From: Ga0077555 sp963746315 | GTDB taxonomy: Bacteria > Pseudomonadota > Alphaproteobacteria > Rhizobiales > Hyphomicrobiaceae | DNA length: 64,000 nt | Direction of reading: 5' to 3' | Assembly: GCA_963746315.1 (NCBI GenBank) | Contig: CAVVAR010000005.1 | Span: 1-64,000 of the forward strand | Shown here: positions 1 to 8,879 of the stretch, piece by piece | Position numbering within the stretch: the stretch's first letter is position 1 | How the letters are laid out: each line of letters opens with the position of its first letter | The notes under the pieces: model-generated | Database searches by the model: none | The model's input: only the letters and a program-made list of their open reading frames with translations | Told to the model about the DNA's origin: nothing | Position numbers and translations under genes: made by a program

Positions 1-273
1 TTGGGTCATGCACTGCCTTGACGACCGTTCAGACAGTTTCCAAACCTGCCCCGATACCGACCGTAAGGGATCAGGCCAACGTGCTCGACGCGATAGGCCC
101 CGAACCTTCCATCATGCTGCTGTGCAGCACAAACGTCGTCATGGGCCAGGAAGAGAAGTGCTCTGCCACCCTCGACTCGGCCCGGAACGGCAGCTTTCCG
201 GGGCACGAGCAGACTTCCAAACTGATCTTGTGAACTTTAAGGTAGCGGCATCTTCGATAGTCAGGACCGCGCC

Positions 274-525
274 ATGACTACAGATCCCAAAATCATCATG
301 TCCCGGGACAATGGCCGCTTCACTCGCGATGGCATCACGGTTGAAGTGAACATCTGCCGCCTCGAACACACAAAGTGGTCGCTAGAGGTTGTTGACAATG
401 ACAACAACTCAATCGTTTGGGACGGTGAGTTCGACACGGATGACGAAGCTCACGCTGAGTTGTTGAAGTCAGTCGAGATCGAAGGTCTCGACGGTGTTCT
501 CCGTGATCCCGCGCGCCTGCACTGA
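274..525 (+). CDS. Small conserved hypothetical protein (83 aa)
   Basis: I do not recognise a named family. The protein is acidic and soluble-looking, with no signal peptide or membrane segment. Its middle (residues 20-70) alternates hydrophobic and charged residues like a small beta-alpha domain and ends in a likely helix. An ATG at 298 is an alternative start. It stands alone at the edge of the accessory zone. Amino-acid composition is balanced rather than Arg/Ser-rich, which argues for a real gene over a frame shadow. Confidence 0.5.
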   Translation: MTTDPKIIMSRDNGRFTRDGITVEVNICRLEHTKWSLEVVDNDNNSIVWDGEFDTDDEAHAELLKSVEIEGLDGVLRDPARLH

Positions 526-830
526 CCTCCTCGGCTCAGTCATGCGAACCTCCAGTTTCGGCTTGCCGTTCCGAGGGATCATGCAGCTCGTAAGGCCATC
601 TAGTCGAGCAACCTATCGGAGCCCCTGTGCGCGAACGACGTCCACTGCTGGCGCCATCCCATGTGTGGACGGCACCCTGAAACTTGACGCGTGTGGCCTC
701 GGGTCCGACCATGCCGGCAATGTGGAGCATCGTGTCGTCGTTGCACGAGCAGAAATTTTGCCAGGGTCTCTGCGGCACTGCTGATTGGCGCCTGATCACG
801 AACCTGCTCAGGAGGACGAGGGAGATCGAC
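526..830. other. Non-coding stretch upstream of the hydrolase
   Basis: I see no convincing gene here. The only long open frame is on the reverse strand and lacks a recognisable domain. A strong ribosome binding site (AGGAGG at about 810-815) at the right end serves the next gene. Confidence 0.3.
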
Positions 831-1604
831 ATGTGTACAGTAAAAACGGGCTATTATGAAAAGGATGGCATCCGCATCCGCTACCAGGAGGTCGGCTCCG
901 GGTTTCCGCTGTTCGCAGTGCCAGGCGGCGGTCTGAACTCGCGGATCCTCAATTGGCCCAACGCCGTCATCAACATGATGGAGGAGTTCAAGGCCGACTT
1001 CCGCGTCATCACCATGGACCAGCGCAATGCCACCAACGGAGAATCGAGCGGCCCGGTTCCAGTTGACAATCCGTGGGAAGCGTTCGCCGACGACCAGCTC
1101 GGGCTTATGGACCATCTGGGCGTCCGACAGTTCGCTTTCTTTGGCAACTGCATTGGCGGCTCTTTTGCGATGAAGCTGATGCAGCGGGCGCCCGACCGGG
1201 TTGTCGCAGCGATCATAAGTCAAACGATCGGGCACCTGCCGGAGAACCCGGACGTAATGTGGAACCATGGCCGCGACGGCTGGGCCAAGGAGTTCCGCGA
1301 GCGGCGCCCCGACGTCACGATCGCGACCATCGAGCAGTATCTTCACAACCTTTATCGCGTGCGTCCGGATTTCGTTTACAGCGTGTCACGAGACTTCGCT
1401 CGCAACTGCCAAACGCCGATCCTCGTGTTGCCGGACGATACGGTCTCGCACCCCTATCCGACCTCCGTCGACATTGCTTCTCTGGCGCCCAATGCCGAGG
1501 TGACGGTTTATCCCTGGAAGGATCCCCCGGAGTTGAAGGCCCGAACCATAAATCGGGTGCGCAAATTTCTGCAGGCGCATGTACCCGCGGCCGTGGCGAC
1601 ATAG
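831..1604 (+). CDS. Alpha/beta-fold hydrolase with Cys at the nucleophile elbow
   Basis: Cytoplasmic alpha/beta hydrolase of 257 aa; the substrate is unknown. The oxyanion-region PGGG is at about residues 31-34. The nucleophile elbow reads GNCIGG (105-110), so the nucleophile position is Cys107 instead of Ser. Asp202/203 and His207 in PDDTVSHP are candidates for the rest of the triad, placed as in hydrolases where the His follows strand 6. I chose the ATG at 831 because AGGAGG lies about 15 nt upstream; the open frame extends further 5' without such a signal. It stands alone and is not obviously in an operon. A hydrolase or lyase acting on a C-C or ester bond is possible. Confidence 0.8.
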   Translation: MCTVKTGYYEKDGIRIRYQEVGSGFPLFAVPGGGLNSRILNWPNAVINMMEEFKADFRVITMDQRNATNGESSGPVPVDNPWEAFADDQLGLMDHLGVRQFAFFGNCIGGSFAMKLMQRAPDRVVAAIISQTIGHLPENPDVMWNHGRDGWAKEFRERRPDVTIATIEQYLHNLYRVRPDFVYSVSRDFARNCQTPILVLPDDTVSHPYPTSVDIASLAPNAEVTVYPWKDPPELKARTINRVRKFLQAHVPAAVAT

Positions 1605-1949
1605 CGATCGACATCATCGACGCTCCCAGCCATTGGCGCTTCGCTAATGCTTGGCTCGACAGATAAGAAGTTCAGCTTAACCAAGCCTTTCGCGACGCCG
1701 GACCCTGCAGCGCATGGCACCGGCAAGAGGCTAGCGACCGGCCAGGCGTCGCGGTTGGCGTTCAGCACTTCGTAGACCTCGCCTACGAGCAACCAAGTCT
1801 GCTGCTGGCCACGGTGGGCCCGCCGCGCGCCTTGGTGCCTTCCCGCCGGGCGATCGGCTCGTCCTCTTCGGTGGCCGCATCCTCGGCACCTAACAAACAA
1901 GCGGTGAGATCACGTACTCTCGCATACGCAGAGGCACCGGCTGCGAGTT
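1605..1949. other. Degraded sequence, no intact gene
   Basis: No supported gene. Both strands hold short open frames with skewed composition. The stretch leads into a transposase remnant and is probably mobile-element debris. Confidence 0.3.
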
Positions 1950-2061
1950 GCGCTCACTGCCATCCGCCCAGACGTACACGTAACGGCGTGCCGACAGATC
2001 GCACCACTCCCAGCGGTTTTGCTCGTCGCTCCAGCTTTAGATGGCCGAATGCTCGTGTGCT
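1943..2061 (-). pseudogene. IS256-family transposase remnant
   Basis: Reverse-strand translation gives SDEQNRWEWCDLSARRYVY followed by VWADG. This matches the segment around the first catalytic Asp of IS256/mutator transposases and resembles TDEHNRWKRRDLSTRRYVY-VWADG of the copy at 2372-3650. It diverges right after ADG, and an in-frame stop precedes it, so only about 30-35 residues survive. It is opposite in orientation to the neighbouring IS256 copy and more divergent, so it is an older, separate insertion and not part of that element. Confidence 0.6.
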
Positions 2062-2263
2062 TGCGGTAGAATTTTGATGATCCGACAAAGCTTGTTGTGC
2101 TGAGTGCTTTTCGGGGTGTGGACTTTTGACCAAATGAGGTGTTGAATGGATCGCAAATTCCACTCTACGGGACGATTCTCCTTCGACGGAACAAATTCGC
2201 GATTGGGGAGACCGTCGCTTGCTGTCGATAAATCCGCTGTGCGGAGTATACAGCGCAGGATGA

Positions 2264-2272
2264 AGAGGCCCG
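2264..2272. repeat. Target-site duplication, left copy
   Basis: AGAGGCCCG directly precedes the left inverted repeat of the IS256-type element and is repeated exactly after the right one (3686-3694). A 9-bp duplication fits the 8-9 bp made by this family. Confidence 0.85.
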
Positions 2273-2303
2273 GAGCTATGCGCGGAAGTTGGTGACGGCT
2301 TGA
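2273..2303 (+). repeat. Left terminal inverted repeat of the IS256 element
   Basis: 31 bp, imperfectly matching the reverse complement of 3655-3685, with GAGCTAT at the outer tip and TTGGTGACGG inside conserved in both. Confidence 0.85.
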
Positions 2304-2371
2304 ATCGGTGAAGGCGGCATATCGTGGGGTTGTTCGACGACCTCACTTCTCCACCGAAGGAGCGATATGCC

Positions 2372-3650
2372 GTGACCAACGATAACGTGACGAAGCTGGT
2401 TCAGCCAGGAGCCTTTGAGGATCCGCTCACAGAGATCTTGCGCAACGGCGCCCGGGCCCTGCTGGCACAGGCCGTCGAGGCCGAGGTCGCCGAGTTCCTG
2501 GGCAAGCATGCCGAACTGAAGACCGAAGATGGGTGGCAGCGAGCTCGTGCGCCACGGTCATCTGCCGGAGCGCGAGGTGATGACCGGCATTGGACCGGTC
2601 GCGGTGCGCCAGCCGCGCGTGCGCGATCGCGGGGCGGCCGCCGACGCACCCGAGCGCATCCGCTTCACGCCGACGATCCTGCCGCCCTACGCCCGGCGCT
2701 CGAAGAGCCTGGAGGTGCTGCTCCCGATCCTCTACCTCAAGGGCATCTCGACCGGTGACTTCGAGGAAGCGCTCAGCGCGCTGCTCGGCAAGGATGCACC
2801 AGGCCTTTCGCCGAGCACGATCTCACGCATGAAGGAGTTCTGGACCGACGAGCACAACCGCTGGAAACGGCGCGACCTCTCGACCCGGCGCTACGTCTAC
2901 GTCTGGGCGGATGGCATTTATCTGCAGGCGCGGCTGGCGGACGAGAAGCAGTGCATCCTCGTCCTCATCGGCGTGACGCCGGAGGGAAAGAAGGAGCTGA
3001 TCGGCTTCACCGACGGGGCGCGTGAGAGCGCGCAGGACTGGCGCGAACTGCTGCTCGACCTGAAGGCTCGTGGGCTCGCGACCGCGCCCCAGCTCGCGGT
3101 TGCCGATGGCGGCCTCGGCTTCTGGAAGGCGCTCGGCGAGATCTGGCCGATGACACGGGAGCAGCGGTGCTGGGTGCACAAGACGGCGAATGTCCTGAAC
3201 AAGCTGCCGAAGAGCCAGCAGCCGAAGGCCAAGCGCAGCCTGCAGGAGATCTGGATGGCGGAGACGCGGGCCGAGGCCGTGGTGGCGTTCGACGCATTCA
3301 TCGCAAACTACCGGCTGAAATACGAGAAAGCCGCCGATTGCCTGGCCAAAGACCGAGAGGTACTGCTCGCCTTTTACGACTTCCCCGCCGAGCACTGGAA
3401 GCACTTGAGGACGTCGAACCCGATCGAGAGCACTTTCGCCACCGTGCGCCACCGCACGATCCGCGCGAAAGGCTGCCTGTCGAATGCCACCGCGCTCGCC
3501 ATGGTCTTTAAGCTTGTCGAAGCTGCACAGAAATCCTGGCGCCGCCTCGACGGCCACAACCAGTTGCCGAAGGTCGTGCTGGGTGCCAAGTTCAAAGACG
3601 GGCTGGAGGTCGGCAACCTAACCGATCATCAGCCCCGAGCCGCCGCCTGA
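2372..3650 (+). pseudogene. IS256-family (mutator-type) transposase, frameshifted
   Basis: DDE transposase. The N-terminal DNA-binding part is read from GTG 2372 (AAGGAG at about 2357-2362) up to about 2540; the rest is in the +1 frame to 3650. Removing one base near 2542 turns CAGCGAGCTC into CAGCGGCTC and joins the two parts into about 425 aa, a normal length. The first Asp (VWADG), second Asp (VADGGLGF), the RCWVHK motif and the Glu in SNPIES are all present, so the catalytic core is otherwise intact. As read, no full protein is made. A sequencing error is the alternative. Confidence 0.88.
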
Positions 3651-3654
3651 ACCC

Positions 3655-3685
3655 TCAGGCCGTCACCAAGATCTGGCGATAGCTC
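3655..3685 (-). repeat. Right terminal inverted repeat of the IS256 element
   Basis: 31-bp partner of 2273-2303, starting 4 bp after the transposase stop codon. Confidence 0.85.
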
Positions 3686-3694
3686 AGAGGCCCG
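3686..3694. repeat. Target-site duplication, right copy
   Basis: AGAGGCCCG, identical to 2264-2272. Confidence 0.85.
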
Positions 3695-3768
3695 AGACTA
3701 TATCGATGGCGTCGACCGAGCAAGAATAAGCGCTGCAATCAATAACACATTCAAAGGGAGGACCCTCA

Positions 3769-4821
3769 ATGAGACGTCTCTTCGCCGCACCGCTCGTTGC
3801 TGCGACCCTCCTCTGGTTCAGCGGTGCCGTTGCTCAGACCTACGACAAGAAGCAGTTTAACGTGGTGGGAACATTCAATTTTCTTACCAACTATCCGCAG
3901 CTCGAGAAGCCTTTTTTTACGGAAGTGTTGCCGAGGCTTTCGAATGGCAATCTCACCGCCAACATGAAGGCCTATAACGAACTGAACTTGAAGGGACCGG
4001 AGATGCTCCGGCTTCTAAAGCAAGGCGTGTTCGACTTCGCTTTCGCAATCCCAATTTTTGTGGAAGATGGGGGAGCTGTAATCGAGGCAATCGACATCGC
4101 TGGAGTAGCTCGCAGCTTCAAGATGGCACGCGAGATCACCGAGCTTTGGATGCCTGAGATGCAGAAAGTAATGAAGGAGAAACACAACGCATTGATTCTT
4201 GGTACTAATACCTATCCGGAACAGGGCTTATACTGTCGTGGAGAACTATCGTCGGTTGAAGATCTCAAGGGCAAGAAGGTTCGTGTCCAGGGCACATCTC
4301 AGTCGGAACTCATTTCGGCACTTGGCGGGATCGGCGTGACCATCATGTTCGCCGAAGTGGTCCCCGCTCTAGAGAAAGGCGTAGTGGACTGTGGTATTAC
4401 CGGCACTATGCCCGCCTACAAAGCCAAGTGGACGGAAGTGACTCAATCGTACTTGCGTCTGCCGCTCGGCTATACTGCTGGGTTTTTAGCAGTGAACCTG
4501 ACGATGTGGAACAAGCTATCGCCAGACACGCGAAGACTGATCCAGATCGAATCTGACAAGCTGACTGACCGCTCGTGGAAACTCATCGAAGAGGAAACTG
4601 AGGACGGCGTCCGCTGCACGACAGGTACGGGGCCATGCCCCGTCGGACCACCCGGCAAGCTCAAGCTTTTTGTCGCGCAGCAAGCAGACTTCCGAGCTCG
4701 AGATAAGGCACTGAATGACTTGGTTCTGAAAAGCTGGGCGAAACGTTGCGGTGCCGCATGCGCAGCCAAATGGAATGAATTGATTGGGCAGAAGTATGGA
4801 CTGGTGGCTAAGGTCGACTAA
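3769..4821 (+). CDS. TRAP transporter solute-binding protein (DctP family)
   Basis: Periplasmic binding protein of 350 aa, a normal DctP length. A signal peptide covers about residues 1-22 (cleavage near AVAQ). The segments GEMLRLL-like/DFAFAIP, GLYCRGE and LKGKKVRVQG are typical of TRAP binding proteins, which deliver carboxylates or similar solutes to a DctQ/DctM permease. It carries Cys residues in the C-terminal third (RCTTGTGPCP and KRCGAACA) that could form disulfides. GGGAGG precedes the ATG at good spacing. No DctQ or DctM gene is in the window. The gene lies just after the IS256 insertion, whose right flank may contribute its promoter region. Confidence 0.85.
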   Translation: MRRLFAAPLVAATLLWFSGAVAQTYDKKQFNVVGTFNFLTNYPQLEKPFFTEVLPRLSNGNLTANMKAYNELNLKGPEMLRLLKQGVFDFAFAIPIFVEDGGAVIEAIDIAGVARSFKMAREITELWMPEMQKVMKEKHNALILGTNTYPEQGLYCRGELSSVEDLKGKKVRVQGTSQSELISALGGIGVTIMFAEVVPALEKGVVDCGITGTMPAYKAKWTEVTQSYLRLPLGYTAGFLAVNLTMWNKLSPDTRRLIQIESDKLTDRSWKLIEEETEDGVRCTTGTGPCPVGPPGKLKLFVAQQADFRARDKALNDLVLKSWAKRCGAACAAKWNELIGQKYGLVAKVD

Positions 4822-4993
4822 TGTGTCTTGCTCACGGGCTACGCGAGTCACAGAGACTTGAAAGCGGGAATTTGATCGGGCGTCGGGTTCGCTGTTTTCC
4901 TAAGTCGATATCGAGCAGCGCATACTGGCGAAGCATGCGCTGCGCGCCATCTACGGAATTGTCAACTATGCGTGCGCCGCGCTCGATGCCGAG

Positions 4994-5027
4994 TGTAAGC
5001 GCCCCACGAACCTTTCAATTACCCACA
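4994..5027 (+). repeat. Outer inverted repeat (left) of the IS4 pair
   Basis: 34 bp beginning TGTAAGCGCCCC; its reverse complement lies at 6964-6997 with a single A/G difference. Confidence 0.85.
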
Positions 5028-6491
5028 ATTCCTCTGCACCGATTTCGACGCCGATCTGGATGTCGGTGAGGCGGGAGAGGCCGCGCCACATGACGATGTT
5101 GCCGGGCGGCGGATCGCTGGCGCGCGCGAGATAGCCGCCGAGGCGTGCGAGCTTTGTCAGATAGAGCGATAGCGTTCGTCGTCGCCGCCGCGCCGCAGCC
5201 GGGTCCGGAATGAGACGATCGAGCACGCGGATTTCGGTCTCGGTCAGCGCCGTTTCCGGGGCCGCATCCGGCATCGTCCGATTGAGCATCGTGAGCCAGA
5301 AGACGCGCCAGCTCAGGATGCAGAAGAGCGCGATCAGATTGGCCAGACGATCCGCGGTTCTGCAGCTTCGACTCTTCCGCCCTGCAGCCGGACTTGAGGA
5401 TCTTGTGGAACACCTCGATCTTCCAGCGCATCGCGTACCAGTCGAGCTTCTCGATCGCCTCCGCGCGCGAGCGCACCGGCAGGTCGTGATCAGCTTCCAC
5501 TCGATCGGCTTGCGTCCCTTCGGTGCTCCGCGCTCGACCGCGTGGATCACGGTGAGATCGAGTTCCGGATACTGCTTCTGCTTGCCGATCGGCGGCAGGA
5601 CGCGGATGCGCCGGTACTTGAGTTCGAGCGTCGCCGGCAGACTTCGCCGTGCTCGTCGCGCGTTTCGATTGCGTGCAGTCCCTTGACCGCGACCTCGTTC
5701 ATCTCGTCGGCGATCGTGTGCTCTCCATCGCCTGCGAGGCGATCGACGCAGGTTCGCACCACGAAGTGCGTGCCGAGTTCCTGTGCCTTGCAGAAGAGTT
5801 CGTAGATGTCGCTTTCACGGTCGCCGACATGCACGCAGCGAGCGGGATCCGCGAACAGCGCCGTCGACTGCTCCAGGTTCTGCAGCCAGCGCACGCTTTC
5901 CTTCGTCTCGATCGGGACCCGCGTCGGATTGATCTTGGTCTTGAGCGCACGCGTGCCCTTGAACTTCTTGCGGGTCCAGAACTTGATCGCCGCGACGCCG
6001 AGCGGCAGGCCCTCCGTCGTCACGGCAAGGCTCGCATGCATGAGGATGCCGCAGACGGAATGCACGCGCTTGCGGCCTTCTTTGCTGTCGCGGGTTCGAA
6101 CGCTCGTCGTGAAGCCGATCGCTTCGGGGCGCTCCCGCTTGAAGCTGAACTCGGTCGTATCCTGCAGCACGAGGATCGTGCCGTTCGTCGCAGCGAAGCG
6201 CTTGGCGGTTGCCGCGAAATGGCCGCTCAGAATGTCGGCTTCGTCGACGCGATCATTCGAGAGAAACCGATACGCTGCCTTCGTGTTCGCCCAGTCCTGG
6301 CACGCCAGCGGCAGGCTCGCGCCGATCGCACCGCCGATGTCTGAGAGCAGGGTTCTGAAGCGACGATCGAGACGTTCATCCTTGAACGCGCCGTCGACTG
6401 TCTCGCGTTCGACCCAATCCCGTGCAGCACTGGTCTCCGCTTGCTCGGACTGAAATGCTTGCTCCGTCGAAACGCGAGATTTCGCTGCCAT
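5015..6491 (-). pseudogene. IS4-family (Tn5-like) transposase, at least three frameshifts
   Basis: The ATG at 6491 opens a 314-aa frame with the Tn5-type N-terminus (DWA.TKAAYRFL.N) and the first catalytic Asp in LVLQDTTEF; HVGDRESDIYELF holds the second Asp. The frame then breaks near 5655 (coding resumes as LPATLELKYRRIRVLPP), near 5487 (one base missing in WKLIT-DLPVRS) and near 5362 (one A extra before TADRLANLIALF). A further 2-nt difference from copy 2 near 5040 affects the last residues. The region with the catalytic Glu (WYAMRWKIEVFHKILK) is still readable. No functional protein is expected. Confidence 0.85.
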
Positions 6492-6593
6492 CGAGCACCC
6501 GCCTCCGCGATTCAGGTGCTCGACAAGGAATCACAACCGATTCCACCGACTCAAGAAAACACGCGACACTGCGACTCCGCGACTCATGGGAAA

Positions 6594-6634
6594 TGTGGGT
6601 AATTGAAAGCCCACGAACCTTTCAATTACCCACA
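6594..6634. repeat. Hairpin at the fused inner ends of the two IS4 copies
   Basis: The inner tip of copy 1 (6594-6609) and that of copy 2 (6619-6634) are perfect 16-bp reverse complements separated by 9 nt. The structure is a by-product of two truncated IS ends being joined. Confidence 0.75.
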
Positions 6635-6879
6635 ACTCCAGCCCCAATTTCGACGCCGATTTGGATGTCGGTGAGGCGGGAGAGGCCGCGCCACATGACG
6701 ATGTTGCCGGGTGGCGGATCGCTGGCGCGCGCGAGATAGCCGCCGAGGCGCGCGAGCTTTGTGAGATAGTGCGATAGAGTTCGTCGTCGCCGTCTAGCTC
6801 CTGCTGGTTCGGGGACGAGCCGGCGGAGAACGCGGATCTCGGTTTCGGTCAGTGCCGATTGTGGCGGTGCATCCCGCAT
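6622..6879 (-). pseudogene. C-terminal fragment of an IS4-family transposase
   Basis: 85 aa, nearly the same as the C-terminus of copy 1 (shared LTETEIRVL, YLTKLARLGGYLARASDPPP, IVMWRGLSRLTDIQIGVEIG). It differs at several residues, so the two copies diverged before or after being joined. It lacks all catalytic residues. Confidence 0.8.
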
Positions 6880-6963
6880 CGCCCGGTGCTCGGCAAGGAA
6901 TCACAACCGATTCCGGCCGCTCAATAATTCCCGCGCCGGTGCAACTCCGCAACTCATGGGAAA

Positions 6964-6997
6964 TGTGGGCAATTGAAAGGTTCGTGGGGCGCTTACA
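6964..6997 (-). repeat. Outer inverted repeat (right) of the IS4 pair
   Basis: 34-bp partner of 4994-5027, one mismatch. Confidence 0.85.
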
Positions 6998-7006
6998 TAT
7001 CGTGTT

Positions 7007-7030
7007 CTGGCGGGCAAGTCTGCCCGCCAG
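7007..7030. repeat. Perfect hairpin between IS4 copy 2 and the TRAP gene
   Basis: CTGGCGGGCA and TGCCCGCCAG form a 10-bp perfect stem around AGTC. No T-run follows on either strand, so it is not a clear intrinsic terminator, but it sits downstream of the reverse-strand TRAP gene. Confidence 0.5.
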
Positions 7031-7189
7031 TCCAAACCGATGTTTGCGCCTTTCTGAGTGCGTCAATTGCCAGGTAGGCCCCCAAACCTTGCCACTTCGT
7101 CCACGGGACCTTATCTGAACGGTGCGGCTCAGCAGCCAATCTCAGATGAAACGACGTCAATTGAGCCGCGAACATTCAACCTGATGCTA

Positions 7190-8239
7190 CTATTCCTTGA
7201 TATAGGCAACGTCCTTCCAGCCCTTGTAGCTCTTACGATACGCGGCGAGCGACTCCCAGCCCTTCTTGAACTCGGGGCTTTTCGCGCTCTGCTCAGCGAC
7301 GACCTCATCCCACGCCTTTCGTAACGCGTCCAACACGGGCTTTGGCCAAGTGTGCACGGTAACGCCCTTGGATTTGAGCTCGGCCATCGCTGGCGGCTGG
7401 ATCGCCTCCCCCTCGGCCAACATATGCATCATGGTGCTATCGCAGGAAACCTTGACGATCTCCTGTTGCAAATCACTGAGCGAGTTCCACTTGTCGAGCC
7501 CCATCATAAGGTGAGTAATGCTGGCCATCTGATGCCAGCCCGGAAAATAGTAATGTTTAGCCACTTGGTGGAACCCGAGGGAGAGATCCAGCGCGGGCGC
7601 CGAATACTCTGTCGCGTCTATCGTGCCGAGCTGCAATGCTTGAAATATCTCGCCAGCCTGCAAAAGCTGCGTCGCAACCCCGACCTTTTGCATGACGTTG
7701 GCGCCGAGTCCGAAGAACCGCATCTTCAGGCCCTTCAGGCCGTCGACGTCTTTGATCTCTTGTCTGAACCACCCAGACGCCTCGGGTGGTACGATGCCAC
7801 AGAGGATTACCTTGGTCTTGTACTTGGCCATCAGATCATCCATCAGCTTCTCGCCACCGCCATAGCGGAACCAACCTAGGTATTCACTGATCTCTGGTCC
7901 AAAAGGCACGGTGTTGTAGAGCGCAAAAGCTATCTCTTTTCCGGTGAAGAAGCCGGCAGCCGAATAAGCGCTGTCGAGCGAGCCATTCGCGATGGCGTCA
8001 AAGTATTGGCTCGCGGGCACAAGTGCGCCCGGCTCATAGAACCGGGCGTCTATTGAACCACTGGATAGCTTGCGCATCTTGTCGACGACGTGTTTACCCG
8101 CAGGTCCCAGCAGTACCAAAGCGCCAGGAAAGGCGCTGGCGACCTGCAAGCGCACTTTTTTTTCTTGCGCAACCGTATCAGATGCTGGAACGGCGATGCC
8201 GATGGCTGCCAATGCAGCCAGTGTCAATTTCCACTTCAT
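7190..8239 (-). CDS. TRAP transporter solute-binding protein (DctP family), second
   Basis: 349 aa with a signal peptide (residues 1 to about 24, ending TVAQ). Family segments are VASAFPGA at the mature N-terminus, WFRQEIKDVDGLKGLKMR in the middle, and the solute-contact region QALQLGTIDATEYSAP. It resembles binding proteins for 2-oxo acids or other carboxylates. GGGAGG precedes the ATG. It is only distantly related to the TRAP protein at 3769. The two are convergent around the IS4 pair and neither has permease genes here, so this may be one of two separate TRAP loci joined or stripped by IS activity. Confidence 0.85.
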   Translation of the reverse strand: MKWKLTLAALAAIGIAVPASDTVAQEKKVRLQVASAFPGALVLLGPAGKHVVDKMRKLSSGSIDARFYEPGALVPASQYFDAIANGSLDSAYSAAGFFTGKEIAFALYNTVPFGPEISEYLGWFRYGGGEKLMDDLMAKYKTKVILCGIVPPEASGWFRQEIKDVDGLKGLKMRFFGLGANVMQKVGVATQLLQAGEIFQALQLGTIDATEYSAPALDLSLGFHQVAKHYYFPGWHQMASITHLMMGLDKWNSLSDLQQEIVKVSCDSTMMHMLAEGEAIQPPAMAELKSKGVTVHTWPKPVLDALRKAWDEVVAEQSAKSPEFKKGWESLAAYRKSYKGWKDVAYIKE

Positions 8240-8735
8240 GTGTTTTCCTCCCGGTATCCCAGCCGTTGGTTCGGCTGCGGCTTATCGGCGCGCTTAAGCT
8301 AGCAGCCCACCGCTCGGCGGTCGACCTAATTGTGCCGACGTCTTCAAGAGCCGCTCTTGGAGCTTCATCATTCATTGCTGCGCTTCAGGTCCACACCAAG
8401 ATCATGTGCTCAGAATGGTTCTGCGATATGACGATTCTTGCTTTCGTGACTCCGACCTGTGGCTGGATCATTATTCCAGATGAGCCCAATCCTCCTGCAG
8501 CCCGGCAATCAGCTTTTGCATGTGCAGCGATACCCCGTCGGCACGCTTGCGAAGAATTTCTGGGAGCGCGTTGCGTAGCGCGTTCGGGGCAGCCCGTTCG
8601 ACGGATGCAAAGTTAGCCCACTTTATTCGCCATCGTCTCTCGCGGGCATTGATAGGCGGCGACGAAGCCGTTGGATTGGCGTAACATTCTGGTGCTGAAG
8701 CAGAGCGTGCGCGTCACACCGGAATCGCCACCGCC
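8240..8735. other. Non-coding stretch, nothing recognised
   Basis: It contains the 5' region of the TRAP gene and no supported open frame. Composition is mixed and no RNA gene is visible. Confidence 0.3.
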
Positions 8736-8879
8736 ATGCAGGACGCTACGCCGTTTCTCCCGGGCCTGTCACCCGTCGCGAGGAAGTCGCTCACAGCCGC
8801 TCAGGATGCCGGCAACCTCAGCTCGAACGGCGGCCTAGCCTGCACTTCTCACAGCCGCGCTGACGCTGGTGCCGTTTGA
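8736..8879 (+). pseudogene. Possible IS1380-family transposase N-terminal fragment
   Basis: 47 codons whose translation includes PFLPGLSPVARKSLTAA and AGNLSSNGGL. This resembles the conserved N-terminus of IS1380 transposases (pattern SPV.GK....FD.G.LSSDGGLL). The match stops after about 38 residues and the frame closes. It is too short to function. Confidence 0.45.

Larger units (their letters stand above)
2273..3685 (+). mobile_element. IS256-family insertion sequence, 1413 bp, complete ends
   Basis: The element is bounded by imperfect 31-bp inverted repeats, 2273-2303 (GAGCTATGCGCGGAAG..., TTGGTGACGGCTTGA) and 3655-3685 (reverse complement GAGCTATCGCCAGATC..., TTGGTGACGGCCTGA). It is flanked by a perfect 9-bp duplication. 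It carries one transposase, broken by a frameshift. The exact duplication indicates a fairly recent single insertion; both ends could still be used by a transposase supplied from elsewhere. Confidence 0.9.
4994..6609 (-). mobile_element. IS4-family insertion sequence, copy 1 (decayed)
   Basis: The left end 4994-5027 is a 34-bp repeat (TGTAAGCGCCCCACGAACC...), the same as the far end of copy 2 with one mismatch. The right end at 6594-6609 keeps only the inner 16 bp (TGTGGGTAATTGAAAG), the outer 18 bp being lost at the junction with copy 2. The transposase inside is a multiply frameshifted reverse-strand pseudogene. No target duplication is visible outside the pair. Confidence 0.8.
6610..6997 (-). 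mobile_element. Internally deleted IS4-family derivative, copy 2 (about 388 bp)
   Basis: It starts with a truncated left end (CCCACGAACC at 6610), contains the last 85 codons of the transposase (6622-6879), then joins directly to the 5' non-coding tip (from about 6888, TGCTCGGCAAGGAATCACAA) and the complete right end 6964-6997. Both tips resemble those of copy 1, so the whole middle of the element is gone. This is the structure of a non-autonomous derivative. Confidence 0.8.

Noticed and set aside
4994..6997. A composite transposon carrying cargo between two IS4 copies
   Set aside because: The two copies are directly fused with no DNA between them, so there is no cargo.
7007..7030. Intrinsic terminator for the TRAP gene at 7190
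   Set aside because: The stem is perfect but no T-run follows on the relevant strand and it lies 160 bp away; kept only as a hairpin.
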